64,000 nt of DNA from Haloferula sp. BvORR071 (GTDB lineage: Bacteria > Verrucomicrobiota > Verrucomicrobiia > Verrucomicrobiales > Akkermansiaceae), in the NCBI RefSeq assembly GCF_000739615.1, contig NZ_BATP01000061.1, positions 36,888 to 100,887 of the forward strand. Reading direction: 5' to 3'. The notes beneath the pieces are model-generated. The model had not been told where the DNA came from. It made no database searches and worked only from the letters and a program-made list of their open reading frames with translations. This document shows, in pieces, positions 27,673 through 38,167 of the stretch; within the stretch, counting starts at the first letter, position 1; the number at the start of each line of letters is the position of its first letter. The position numbers were made by a program, and so were the translations under genes.

Positions 27673-28695
27673 ATGACCCAATTATCTAACAGAATCAGCA
27701 CGCGCAAACTCGGCAACAGCGGCCTTGAAGTCTCCTCCATCGGCCTGGGCTGCATGGGCATGAGCTTCTCCTATGGACCGCCAAAGGACACCAAGGAGAT
27801 GATCTCCCTCCTGCACGCCGCAGTGGAGCGCGGCGTGACCTTCTTCGACACCGCGGAGGTCTACGGTCCCTTCAGCAACGAAGAATTGTTAGGCGAAGCG
27901 CTTGCGCCCTTCCGGGACCAAGTGGTGATCGCCACCAAGTTCGGCTTCGATTTGGTGGAAGGCTTTGATCCGCGCAAAGGCTCACCGGGCTTGAACAGCC
28001 GCCCGGAGCATATCAAGGCCGCTGTCGAGGGCTCGCTCAAGCGGCTCAAGGTCGATGTCATCGACCTGCTCTATCAGCATCGCGTCGATCCTGCGGTGCC
28101 GATCGAAGATGTCGCCGGAGCCGTGAAGGAGCTGATCGCGGCTGGCAAGGTGAAGCACTTCGGCCTCTCCGAGGCCGGTGCACAAACCATCCGCCGCGCC
28201 CATGCCGTTCAGCCGGTGGCAGCCCTTCAAAGCGAGTATTCGCTTTGGACCCGCAAGCCGGAGGACGAAGTGATCCCGACCCTTGAGGAGCTTGGCATCG
28301 GCTTTGTGCCCTACAGCCCCTTGGGCAAGGGCTTCCTCACCGGCAAGATGGATGGGAGCACCACCTTCGACAGCTCCGACTTCCGCAGTATGCTGCCTCG
28401 CTTCACCCCGGAAGCACTCAAGGCAAACCAAGTGCTGATCGACCTGCTCACAACCATTGCCGAGGACAAGCAGGCCACGCCTGCCCAGATCGCGCTCGCT
28501 TGGCTGCTTGCCCAGAAGCCATGGATCGTCCCGATTCCAGGCACCACCAAGCTCAATCGCCTGGAGGAAAACCTCGGTGCAGACTCGATCGTGCTATCCG
28601 CGGATGATCTCCGCGGCATTGATCGCGCTGCCGCCGCGATCACCGTGCAGGGAACCCGTTATCCCGAGCGGCTGGAGAAGATGACAGGCCTTTAA
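27673..28695 (+). CDS. Aldo/keto reductase
   Basis: 340 aa NADPH-dependent reductase of the AKR TIM-barrel family. It begins with the motif RKLGNSGLEVSSIGLGCMGM; the catalytic tetrad is Asp59, Tyr64, Lys89 and His of YQHRVDP (about 136). The C-terminal cofactor motif PIPGTTKLNRLEENLGA is intact. It is close to the YhdN/AKR13-like group often found with AraC or LysR regulators. A strong terminator follows. Confidence 0.94.
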   Translation: MTQLSNRISTRKLGNSGLEVSSIGLGCMGMSFSYGPPKDTKEMISLLHAAVERGVTFFDTAEVYGPFSNEELLGEALAPFRDQVVIATKFGFDLVEGFDPRKGSPGLNSRPEHIKAAVEGSLKRLKVDVIDLLYQHRVDPAVPIEDVAGAVKELIAAGKVKHFGLSEAGAQTIRRAHAVQPVAALQSEYSLWTRKPEDEVIPTLEELGIGFVPYSPLGKGFLTGKMDGSTTFDSSDFRSMLPRFTPEALKANQVLIDLLTTIAEDKQATPAQIALAWLLAQKPWIVPIPGTTKLNRLEENLGADSIVLSADDLRGIDRAAAAITVQGTRYPERLEKMTGL

Positions 28696-28732
28696 GGCGG
28701 ATGCGAATCGGAGACGAACCCGCCCGAAAATG

Positions 28733-28760
28733 AAAAGGTCCGGCGCACGCCGGACCTTTT
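28733..28760. terminator. Bidirectional rho-independent terminator
   Basis: A 12-bp stem AAAAGGTCCGGC / GCCGGACCTTTT with loop GCAC, between the convergent aldo/keto reductase and DUF805 genes. T-runs are present on both strands. Confidence 0.88.
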
Positions 28761-28794
28761 CCTAAATCTAGCTGGTAGTAAATCGCCTCAGCTC

Positions 28795-29367
28795 TCAGGT
28801 CGGATCTGCCCCAAACTCATTCGGGCCCACCGTGCCGCGCAGGCAGCCGCATTCAATGAGTGTCCAGACAGCACCAACGAAAGGGATCAAGTAGATCAGG
28901 ATCCACACGGCAGGCTTCCCGCGGTCATGCCAGCGCTTGGCTAGCAGCGCGAGGACAATCCAAAACATTGGAATGGCCAGCAACCCGCAAACCCCCAAGA
29001 CCGCCAGGAAAGCGGCGGGGAGCTCTTGCTGGCTGGGGTCGAACTCGACGGGAGTGGAGCTGGAGTCTGTGCTGGAGCTGGGAGCGGGAACCGCGCTGTC
29101 AGGACCGGGAAGTGCACTGGAACTCGCGCTAGGAGTGGCACTAGCGCTTTCCTTGCCAGTGGGCGGTTTAATGGTCAGCGAAGCAACGCCAATCAAGATG
29201 CCGCAGATCAAGCTGAAGGCGATAGAGCTGCCAAGATACCACAACCAGAAGGTTCTGCGCGGGATTCTCCCGTTGAAGGAGAACAATACGTCTTTGGCGG
29301 CCATCTGCGCCGCAGGATAGCCTGCCGTGGCCTGCGCCGGGCTCCGATAAGGACTTTGTGCACTCAT
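28795..29367 (-). CDS. DUF805 inner-membrane protein with Ser/Pro-rich loop
   Basis: 190 aa. DUF805 features are the start LFSFNGRIPRRTFWLWYL, the motif KRWHDRGKPAVW, and the end ECGCLRGTVGPNEFGADPT. There are four hydrophobic helices. Between the first and second pairs lies an unusual ~50-residue low-complexity Ser/Ala/Pro insert (about residues 70-120). The family has no firmly assigned function. Confidence 0.9.
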   Translation of the reverse strand: MSAQSPYRSPAQATAGYPAAQMAAKDVLFSFNGRIPRRTFWLWYLGSSIAFSLICGILIGVASLTIKPPTGKESASATPSASSSALPGPDSAVPAPSSSTDSSSTPVEFDPSQQELPAAFLAVLGVCGLLAIPMFWIVLALLAKRWHDRGKPAVWILIYLIPFVGAVWTLIECGCLRGTVGPNEFGADPT

Positions 29368-29428
29368 ATCGCCCGGTTAGATGACAGAGCCATCAAACCG
29401 GGGCAATACTTAAAGGCTGCCGCGCTCG

Positions 29429-30829
<1,401 letters not shown>

Positions 30830-30871
30830 CGGGCTGCGATCAGAAAAGGGTCGAGACAAGGGAAGGGGAGC

Positions 30872-31444
30872 TTAGTCCGGATACTTGGCCAGCAGCTCGG
30901 CAGCCTTCTCCGCTGCCACACCCTCGTGGAAATCGTCGTTCACCAGGCACACCGGTGCGGTCCCACAGGAAGCTAGGCACTCGGCGAATTCCACCGACCA
31001 CTTGCCGCAGGGCGAGACGGTCACCGGATGATGATGTGAGTCCGCGCCTGTGCGGTCGATGCCCGTCAGCTCGCAGATCTTATCCATCAGTTCGTGTGAG
31101 CCACCCATCGCGCAGGACAGGGTGCGACACACGCGGACATGGAACTTCCCGGGCGCCGATTGCCGGAACCCAGGATAGAAGGTCACCACTTCAAGCACCT
31201 TGATCGGTGCGATGCTCAGTCGCTCCGCCACCCAGTCGATCGCCTCCGCGGAAATGAATCCGTGGTGATGCTGGATGAAGTGCAATATCGGCAGCACCGC
31301 CGAGCGCTTCTGGTCCTCGGGGAACTGCGCAAGCCGCTGGTCCGCCTCCGCTTCCAGTGCCGGTGTCGGCAGGAAGTCAGGGAAGAACTTCGATCCGGGC
31401 GTCTCGTGCGATGCGACGTTTTCTTCGAGCAGGGACTGGGACAT
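30872..31444 (-). CDS. nuoE: NADH-quinone oxidoreductase subunit E (2Fe-2S)
   Basis: 190 aa. The thioredoxin-fold 2Fe-2S domain carries Cys106, Cys111 (CRTLSC) and Cys156, Cys160 (CLASC). The helical N-domain motif WVAERLSIAPIKVLEVVTFY is typical. It sits 11 nt after a thioredoxin-like gene and 42 nt before nuoF, as part of the NADH-input module of complex I. Confidence 0.97.
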   Translation of the reverse strand: MSQSLLEENVASHETPGSKFFPDFLPTPALEAEADQRLAQFPEDQKRSAVLPILHFIQHHHGFISAEAIDWVAERLSIAPIKVLEVVTFYPGFRQSAPGKFHVRVCRTLSCAMGGSHELMDKICELTGIDRTGADSHHHPVTVSPCGKWSVEFAECLASCGTAPVCLVNDDFHEGVAAEKAAELLAKYPD

Positions 31445-31455
31445 TGACGGTGAAA

Positions 31456-31995
31456 CTATTTGCCTACGAGGCTTTGGAGCTTGCCCAGCACGGTGCCTGC
31501 GTTGCCCTTTTCAACAACGGTGCCGTCGGGGTTGCAGATCGCGAGGAAGGGAATGCCATCGACGCCGTGGTTGATCTCCTTTTTGAACTTCTCGACCTTG
31601 CGGAAGCTCAGGACCGGCCAAGGCATCTTGGCTTCCGCCACATAGCCTTCCATCGCCTTCTCCTCCTGATCGGAAGTGATCAGGTAGATCTCAAACTGGG
31701 CGTTCTTGTTCTTGTTGTAGAACTCCACCAGCGAGGGCGTGAACTGGTGGCAGGGCTGGCACCAGGAAGCCGAATAATAGAAGACGTAATACTTCTCCGG
31801 ATGAGCCAACTCCTTGACCTTGGAGAGTTTCTTGCCCTCCAGCTTTTCCAGGTTCCCGTCCAGGAGCTTGTCGAGCGCGCCTTGCGGCGCGGCTTCTTTC
31901 TTGGCCGCGCCGATGAGCGGCTTGAAATCGGCCGGCTTGTCGGCGGCGAAGGACAGTCCGGAGAGGAGGATGCCGAGTAGGATCGTCTTTTTCAT
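31456..31995 (-). CDS. Secreted thioredoxin-like protein (WCQPC) inside the nuo operon
   Basis: 179 aa from ATG 31995. The signal peptide MKKTILLGILLSGLSFA is followed by a mature domain with a thioredoxin-like active site WCQPC (residues 78-82) and the cis-Pro loop GIPFLAI. It resembles the nucleoredoxin/tryparedoxin-like periplasmic redoxins common in verrucomicrobia. It lies between nuoD (18 nt) and nuoE (11 nt), so it is surely co-transcribed with complex I genes, although its product is exported. An electron-transfer or assembly role is inference. Confidence 0.9.
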   Translation of the reverse strand: MKKTILLGILLSGLSFAADKPADFKPLIGAAKKEAAPQGALDKLLDGNLEKLEGKKLSKVKELAHPEKYYVFYYSASWCQPCHQFTPSLVEFYNKNKNAQFEIYLITSDQEEKAMEGYVAEAKMPWPVLSFRKVEKFKKEINHGVDGIPFLAICNPDGTVVEKGNAGTVLGKLQSLVGK

Positions 31996-32013
31996 AACGA
32001 ATCGCATATACGC

Positions 32014-33264
32014 TTAACGGTCACACTCGCCCATCACGAAATCGAGAGAGCCGAGGACCGCCGGAATGTCAGACACCATGTGCCCTGGCAACAGGACAGA
32101 CAAAGGAGACAGGTTGCAGAAGGAGGGGCTGCGGATCTTCAGGCGGTGGGGAACCCCGCCGCCGGTCGAGTGGATGTAGAAACCAAGCTCGCCCTTCGGG
32201 TTTTCAGCGCCGAAGTAGACCTCACCCGCCGGAGCATCAATGCCTTGCGTGGCGACGATGAAGTGGTGGATCAGCTCCTCCATCGACATCAGAACGCGCT
32301 CCTTGTCTGGCAGCATGCTCTTGCTGTCGGCCAGATTCACCGGGCCGGAGGGCATGCGGTCGAGGACCTGGCGGCAGATTTTGATCGATTGCTTCAGCTC
32401 TTCCATCCGGACCTGATAGCGCGCAAAGCAGTCGCCTTCCTCGGCGATGATTACGTCGAAATCGTACTTCTCGTAGCCGAGGTAGGGGCGGTCCTTGCGA
32501 AGGTCGCGGGACACGCCGGAGGCGCGCAGGTTCGGTCCGGTCAGGCCCCAAGCGATGGCGGAATCCTTGGAGATGACCCCGATGTCGCACATGCGATCTT
32601 GGTAGATCTTGTTCTTGTCCAACAACTTGGACACTTCTTCGAGGGTCACCTCACACTCTTCGAGGAACTTGCGGACGGCTTGGTCGAAGCCCGGCGGCAT
32701 GTCGCGGACCTGGCCGCCGACGCGGGTGTAGGAGGTGGTGAAGCGGGCACCGGTGAGCTGCTCGCAGAGGTTGTAGATCTTTTCCCGCTCCGTGAAGGTG
32801 TAGAGGAAAACGGTCATGGCGCCGACGTCCATGGCGCAAACTCCGACTCCCAAGAGGTGGGAGGAGATCCGGGCCAGCTCGCAGCAGAGGACGCGGAGTG
32901 CTTGGCCGCGGGGCGGCAGTTCCCAGCCCATCAGCTTTTCGACGGCGCAGGCGTAGGCGACGTTGTTGGCCAGTGGGGCGAGGTAATCCAGCCGGTCCGT
33001 GTAGGGCACGAACTGGTTGTAATGCATGTTCTCCGCGATCTTCTCGTCGCCGCGGTGAAGGAAGCCCACATCCGGGTCAGCCTTCGTAATGATCTCACCA
33101 TCAAGCTCCAAGATGAGCCGGAGCACGCCGTGGGTGGCGGGGTGGGAGGGTCCCATGTTGAGGACCATCTTCTCGCCCATCAGGTCGGTGGTCTCCTCGT
33201 GATACTCCGCGGCCTTGGCCGCGATGTCGGGGGCTTGGTATTCGGTCGTGGAGGTGCTGCTCAT
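32014..33264 (-). CDS. nuoD: NADH-quinone oxidoreductase subunit D (49 kDa)
   Basis: 416 aa. It begins before MVLNMGPSHPATHGVLRLIL, the canonical quinone-pocket loop, and ends LGSLDFVMGECDR, the invariant C-terminus of NuoD. The start at 33264 is preferred over the GTG/ATG-rich frame upstream. It heads the operon. A perfect 20-bp palindrome lies 54-73 bp upstream. nuoA, B and C are not adjacent. Confidence 0.97.
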   Translation of the reverse strand: MSSTSTTEYQAPDIAAKAAEYHEETTDLMGEKMVLNMGPSHPATHGVLRLILELDGEIITKADPDVGFLHRGDEKIAENMHYNQFVPYTDRLDYLAPLANNVAYACAVEKLMGWELPPRGQALRVLCCELARISSHLLGVGVCAMDVGAMTVFLYTFTEREKIYNLCEQLTGARFTTSYTRVGGQVRDMPPGFDQAVRKFLEECEVTLEEVSKLLDKNKIYQDRMCDIGVISKDSAIAWGLTGPNLRASGVSRDLRKDRPYLGYEKYDFDVIIAEEGDCFARYQVRMEELKQSIKICRQVLDRMPSGPVNLADSKSMLPDKERVLMSMEELIHHFIVATQGIDAPAGEVYFGAENPKGELGFYIHSTGGGVPHRLKIRSPSFCNLSPLSVLLPGHMVSDIPAVLGSLDFVMGECDR

Positions 33265-33317
33265 CGGAAGTCCCGGCCCCGGAATCAGGCCCCAAGAGCG
33301 CCCGACCCGCAAGGCAG

Positions 33318-33337
33318 TTTGTGAAAATTTTCACAAA
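33318..33337. promoter_or_regulatory. Perfect palindrome matching the Rex box (and CRP) consensus upstream of nuoD
   Basis: TTTGTGAAAATTTTCACAAA is a perfect 20-bp inverted repeat. It contains TTGTGAA-N4-TTCACAA, the consensus for the NADH-sensing repressor Rex, and also TGTGA-N6-TCACA, the CRP core. The position 54-73 bp before the start of a NADH dehydrogenase operon favours Rex, whose known targets include respiratory NADH dehydrogenases. Confidence 0.62.
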
Positions 33338-33387
33338 GTCCCACGGAGGGCGAAAAAGGGGGAGGGCGGGGGTATAGAGGGGGCTCT

Positions 33388-36300
33388 TCAGGGTGATCCA
33401 GCCTCCTCGGCGACCCCTGTGAGCAGCTTGGCCGCGGCCTCGCGCTCGGATGGGCTGTGGAGGGCCGCGAGTGCGGTATCGACTAAAACCTGGCGCTGGT
33501 CTTTCGCCAAGCGGGCGCAAGCCTCCACCACTTGGGCCCGCAAGGCATCGCCGATGGCATCCTGGTTGCGGTAGGGATTGAAGTGACTGGAGCGGGCGAG
33601 CGCGAGGGAGAGCCACATGCGGTCGAGAGTCTCGGGATCGGTTTCGGACCAGAGCGCGGTGATCTCGCGGGCGACATGGTAGTGCTCGTCGGCGGGTCCC
33701 TTGAAGTTGCCGCCGGAGTAGTTTGCGCCGTCACCTTCCTGGACCGCGGGGCCTTCGCTGGCGAAGCCGGCGATCAGGGGCGCGAGCTCGCGGAGGTCGA
33801 GGGCGAGGCAGGCTAGGAAGACATCATCCATGAAGCCGGGGTGGGATTTGAAGGCGGGCTGGATGTAGGCTGCCAAGCGCTGCTTGCGGTCGGGTCGGTC
33901 GTGGGTGAGGCGTTCGAGGGCGGCGAGGCCGACTCGGAAGACGTTATACTCTTTGCCCCATGGGGTGGCTTGGATGGCATCGAGATGGGCGGTGGCGCCG
34001 GGCAGGTGCGAGAGTGCTTCCAATGCGGGGGCGAGAGTTGTCATGCCATATTCGCCCATCTGTGGATACTTGAGTTCATCGAGCAGGAGTCCGGCGGCGG
34101 TGGTGGCTTGTTCTCCGTCCAGATGGATTTCTGTTAGGAGATCCATGGCTTGGCCGCGGCGGATGTAGTCGGCCTTGTGGGCGCGGATGAGGTCCAGAAG
34201 TGCGGGCACGCGGGTCTCGGCGCGGGTGGGGTCGGCTTTGAGTTCGAACTTGGTGACTTCGATGATGAGCTCGTCGAGTTCCTTCGGGGTCAGGAGATCG
34301 ACCAAGCCTTGGCCGCCTTGCGGGGCGGCGGCACCGAGGGTGCTGAGGAGATTGCGGCGGGTTTCGAGATCGCCTTCGCGGAAGCGGATGGTGAGGAGGT
34401 CCTGCCACTCCAGGGGGAAGTTCTTTCTCAGTCGGTCGAGTGCCCAGAGGGAGGTGGCATCGTTGGCATCGATCGCTCTCTTCAAGCGCTTGGCATCGCC
34501 GGCCATGTCGAGCTTGGCCAAGGCAGTGGTGATGGGTTCGCGGAGGACGGGGCCGGGGAGGAAGCGCCGCGCTTCCTCAAGCTCGTGATAGCGGTCGCGG
34601 TCTTTGCGTTCCTGCTCGGGCGAGTCGAAGTTGAAGTTCGCTCCGGGGCCGCAGCGCTTCTCCAGAGCTTCAAACTCGGCGTCTTGGGCTGCATCCGGCG
34701 GAGGGAGCGAGTCCCGCAGGCGGGCGAGCTCGGGACGCAGGTCGAGGATGGCTTCCTCGCTGACGGTCATGACCAGCTTGAGGAGTGCCTGGGGTGGCAA
34801 GGAATCCGCCCAGTGCCGGGTGAAGGCCTCGTTGAGGTTTGCGGTGAGTTGCTTGCGCGCGCCCTCATTCAGGCGCGGTGCGAGACGCGCCTCGACCGGT
34901 GTCATCAGGTTGCGGCGGTCGAGTTCCGGTGCGACGCGCCAACGATCGCCGAGGTGCTGGGGCAGGGCAGTGGCGAGGAACTCCGCGACGAGATTGATGC
35001 AGACCTCGGGGGAGTAATCTCCTTTCCAGCGGGAGCTGATCGAGGAGGCCCAGACGGTTTTGGAAGCGAGCTGCCGCGGTGGCTTGCCATCGGCGAGGAG
35101 GTCGAGGCTGCCAAAGCCATCGGCCGTGGAAGACATGATGCCAAGGTCTTCGCTGTCAGGCGTGAAGCTGTGGGAGCGGATGCGATCGAGCCAAAAGAGG
35201 GTCTCCGCGATGAAGCCGGCTTCCTCGCGAGAGAGGGGGATGACGCGGGCGGTGTAGCCGGGCTGGTCCGCGAGCGGATTGCCGCCGACCGCGCCGTTGC
35301 TGTTGTAGTCGGTGGCGAGCAGCCAGCAGCGGTCGGTGCCGAAGCGGAGGGCGAAGATGTTAGAGCTGAAGCTGTAGCAGCTGGAAGAGTCCCAGTCGTA
35401 GAGGAACCAGCCGGACTGCGGCGGGGTGATGCCGTTGCGGTCATCGATGGCGAGCTTCCACTGGTCGCGGTGAGCAGGCGTGCGATTGGCATCCGCGATG
35501 GCGAGGGCGGCTTGCTTGGGTGGCATCGACCAGACCTTGGCGGGGACTTCGCTGGCGGGAGAGTCATCGTCTTCACCGAAAGTGCCCGGGCGTTGCTTGC
35601 CTTGGAAAAAATGGAAGAGCCCGGCGTCGCTGAGGCCTTTGAGCGAGGCGAAGACGTAGGGCTTGATGGCCGTTGCGGGAGTTGTCGCTGGTCCGAGAGT
35701 ATCTTCTTTCTCTCCTTGGCTTTCGCCTTCGTCTTTACCGGCGCGCAGCGGATAGCCGAGTCCGCCGGCGTCCGCGATTTGGTCGAGGCTTTCGTCGTCC
35801 CTCAATACACGGATGTGGGCGTGCTCCGGGATCGCGCCGGTGGAAAAGGCTTTCTGCTCCGGGTTCCAGAGGAAGGTGAAGCTCGGTTCGCGAGGCCCGG
35901 CATCGTGCTGGCTGCGGGGGCCAAAGGCGATTTCCGGAAAGCTATCGCCATCACGGTCATGACATTCGAAGGACCAGACATTGGCGGAACGCGCTTTCTC
36001 CGGATGCCAGTTGTAGATGACGCGCAGGAGGGTGCGCGGTTTGCGCTCGATGCTCTGGAGAGTGAACACGGTGATCTCCGTGTCCGGCGCGTTCTTCACC
36101 GCGTAATTGGAGGTGTTGGCGAGGTCGAGGATGCCATCGTGGTCGAAGTCGAAGAGGTAGCCGTCGCTGATCAAGTTGTTGCTGCCGAAGGGGCGGATTT
36201 CTTTTCCATCGGGAGCGAAGATGAAGAAGGGGCCGCTTTTGATCCGAGTGAGTTCAGGGGTGAGGATGCCGATGACTCCATCCCTGCCGCTGCCGCCGAA

Positions 36301-36606
36301 GAGTTCCTCGGGCTTTTCGACTTCATACTCGTTGCGGAGAGCGAGTGGCAGACTGGTTTTGAAATTGAAGCTGTAGCTGCCGGTGAGGACTTGGAGGACT
36401 TCGTGGCTGCCAGTTGTCGCGGAAGGATGCAGGCGATAGCTGCTGAGGATGGTCCTCTTGCCATCGCAGCCCACGAGGCGGGCGATCTGGGCCTGGCGCT
36501 GCGCGGGGTCGGCGAGTTTCGTGAGGTCGGTCTGCTGGAGATCGTCGCCGGCGAGGGCCTGGAGTGCGCAGAGAGCTGGCAGGGGGAGAAGACGGAGGAG
36601 CTTCAT
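33388..36606 (-). CDS. Very large secreted protein of unknown function
   Basis: 1072 aa with a signal peptide (MKLLRLLPLPALCALQALA). The N-terminal ~350 residues contain motifs like DFDHDGILDLAN and CHDRDGDSFPEIAF, reminiscent of FG-GAP/VCBS-type Asp-rich calcium loops of a beta-propeller. The remaining ~700 residues are mostly helical, with HEAT-like Leu-rich segments. It has few Cys and no catalytic motif I can name. A complete antisense open frame (829 aa) across it is a codon-bias artefact. The gene ends 51 bp before the nuoD palindrome, so it is probably a separate transcript. Confidence 0.8.
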   Translation of the reverse strand: MKLLRLLPLPALCALQALAGDDLQQTDLTKLADPAQRQAQIARLVGCDGKRTILSSYRLHPSATTGSHEVLQVLTGSYSFNFKTSLPLALRNEYEVEKPEELFGGSGRDGVIGILTPELTRIKSGPFFIFAPDGKEIRPFGSNNLISDGYLFDFDHDGILDLANTSNYAVKNAPDTEITVFTLQSIERKPRTLLRVIYNWHPEKARSANVWSFECHDRDGDSFPEIAFGPRSQHDAGPREPSFTFLWNPEQKAFSTGAIPEHAHIRVLRDDESLDQIADAGGLGYPLRAGKDEGESQGEKEDTLGPATTPATAIKPYVFASLKGLSDAGLFHFFQGKQRPGTFGEDDDSPASEVPAKVWSMPPKQAALAIADANRTPAHRDQWKLAIDDRNGITPPQSGWFLYDWDSSSCYSFSSNIFALRFGTDRCWLLATDYNSNGAVGGNPLADQPGYTARVIPLSREEAGFIAETLFWLDRIRSHSFTPDSEDLGIMSSTADGFGSLDLLADGKPPRQLASKTVWASSISSRWKGDYSPEVCINLVAEFLATALPQHLGDRWRVAPELDRRNLMTPVEARLAPRLNEGARKQLTANLNEAFTRHWADSLPPQALLKLVMTVSEEAILDLRPELARLRDSLPPPDAAQDAEFEALEKRCGPGANFNFDSPEQERKDRDRYHELEEARRFLPGPVLREPITTALAKLDMAGDAKRLKRAIDANDATSLWALDRLRKNFPLEWQDLLTIRFREGDLETRRNLLSTLGAAAPQGGQGLVDLLTPKELDELIIEVTKFELKADPTRAETRVPALLDLIRAHKADYIRRGQAMDLLTEIHLDGEQATTAAGLLLDELKYPQMGEYGMTTLAPALEALSHLPGATAHLDAIQATPWGKEYNVFRVGLAALERLTHDRPDRKQRLAAYIQPAFKSHPGFMDDVFLACLALDLRELAPLIAGFASEGPAVQEGDGANYSGGNFKGPADEHYHVAREITALWSETDPETLDRMWLSLALARSSHFNPYRNQDAIGDALRAQVVEACARLAKDQRQVLVDTALAALHSPSEREAAAKLLTGVAEEAGSP

Positions 36607-36754
36607 CGATCTGGATCGCGTGGTTTAGATAGTAGGTAAACACGCGACAAGGCTGCTTCTTGGAAGAAAGCTTCAGATTCGTGCAAGATGCGCTGAATGC
36701 GGTGTCCATTTCGTCCGTTGACAGGAGAGATGTTCGCTCCGTTGGTGCAGCGCC

Positions 36755-37201
36755 ATGAAAGTACTATTCCTGAAAGCTATCGTAATCGCCGGCAGTGGAT
36801 TCCTCGCCACTGGTGCGCTGAGTTCCTGTTCTGAAAAGGCCAAGCAGGAGCGGGCGGCGGAGAAGGCCGCGGAGACCGCGACCGATATCATGGAGGAGAA
36901 CTGTAAACTCCTGGAGAGCATCAAGGACAAGGAGTCGGCTGGAAAGGCCATTGAGAAGATGGACAGCCTTGCGGATAAATACGGGAAGCTCGCCGAGCAG
37001 GCGAAGAAGGCGGGATCGACCCCGCCGGATGCTGCCGCCGAAGCGAAGATGAACGAAAAGTCGAAAGCTCTGGTGGACCGGATGACCAAGGCAACGGCGG
37101 CGGCGATGCCGATCATTCAGAGTGATCCGGCGCTGGCGAAGGCCTATATGGACAAGCAAATGCTGATCGCGAAGAAGATGACGGAGGCGCAGGCGAAGTG
37201 A
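36755..37201 (+). CDS. Small lipoprotein-like helical protein
   Basis: 148 aa. The signal sequence ends in a lipobox-like ALSSC (Cys near residue 25). The mature part is almost all helical and rich in Lys, Ala and Glu (KAKQERAAEKAAETATDI, DPALAKAYMDKQMLIAKKM). It resembles small periplasmic lipoproteins with coiled-coil character. It is divergent from the large secreted protein gene. No known function. Confidence 0.72.
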   Translation: MKVLFLKAIVIAGSGFLATGALSSCSEKAKQERAAEKAAETATDIMEENCKLLESIKDKESAGKAIEKMDSLADKYGKLAEQAKKAGSTPPDAAAEAKMNEKSKALVDRMTKATAAAMPIIQSDPALAKAYMDKQMLIAKKMTEAQAK

Positions 37202-37245
37202 GTCTGATTCCGGCGAGGGGTTGAGTCCCCGTTGAAGGCAGTGGG

Positions 37246-37310
37246 AACCACGGATGGACACGGATTGGCACGGATGAAGATCCGGGTTCCGGTTGTTCTT
37301 CGTGGTTCTT
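37246..37310. repeat. CACGGAT-type dispersed repeat unit
   Basis: Begins AACCACGGATGGACACGGATT and ends TTCTTCGTGGTTCTT, so the ends are inverted copies (AACCACG / CGTGGTT). A second unit of the same form is at 38707-38818. Such 'ACCACGGAT..CACGGAT' units recur in PVC-group genomes; mobility is not known. Confidence 0.5.
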
Positions 37311-38167
37311 TCTGTGCTCCGGTAGAGCAAGGTAGAAAGCAAGAACCGCGGATGGCGCGGATGGCGCGGATGAAGAAGAAGGAAGCAGAGTCGGAGATCC
37401 GAACGGGTGGGATCTTCGCTGTTGCTGTTAGTTTGATGGGCCGTGGAGCGCGCTCGGCTTGACTCAGGGTGATCTGAGAGGCTGCCTGGAAATCCAGGTG
37501 ACGGGAATCGCTCCCGGAAAGGTCGGACGAGAATGAAATGGAGGCCTTACTATGCGACTTGTGGCCGCCGAAGTGCGGCGGTCAGAGACGCGCCGCTACA
37601 GGTGAGGATCCGAGAAGGGGCACCCTAAGCCGGACCGTGCGGAGCGACGGTTCGAGCCTGTGGCCGCAGGGAAGCGGGATGGGCTGTGGCGCTCGAAGAT
37701 CGGCAAGCCACGGGTGCTGTCCCTGCTGTTGGTGCTGCTCTGGTTTACGGTTTCGCTTGCGCGAAGGATCTCCTTTACGGGGCGGCGATCAGGTCGGCGC
37801 GTGGAAGAGGTGGCAGGCTGGGAGCCAGGTAGGGGATCGCCTGGTGGAATGAGAGGGAGATTTTGGGCAGCTTGGTGAGCGGAGGATTTCCGCGCACGAG
37901 CCGGCGGCGGCGATCGCGCTTGTTGCGGCGCGTGGGGGTGATCGGTCCGGTAACCGGCATGGTGGGCAATGCCGCGGAATGGTACGGGTCAGGGGAGGTG
38001 AAGTCCATGAGGATAGGGACTGGGTGTGTGTGTGCCCCATGCTTTGTTCAGGGAGAGGAAAGCGCAAAGCCCGCCGCTCTGCTGGGGATGAGTCGGCGGG
38101 CCTTGCTTAGGGCGATATCCTTATGGAGGATTCCGGGGTTTTGCGGAACTACGCGATCGCGTGGGGA

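Noticed and set aside
34150..36639. 829-codon open frame antisense to the large secreted protein
   Set aside because: High GC at third codon position leaves antisense frames open; the translated product is Gly/Glu/Val-rich without domain structure, while the minus-strand frame has a signal peptide and normal composition.
37600..37670. Group II intron domain V or tRNA-like fold
   Set aside because: The stem GGACCGT/ACGGTTC lacks the AGC triad, the GNRA loop and the 34-nt length of domain V, and T-arm stems do not pair; no reverse transcriptase is nearby.
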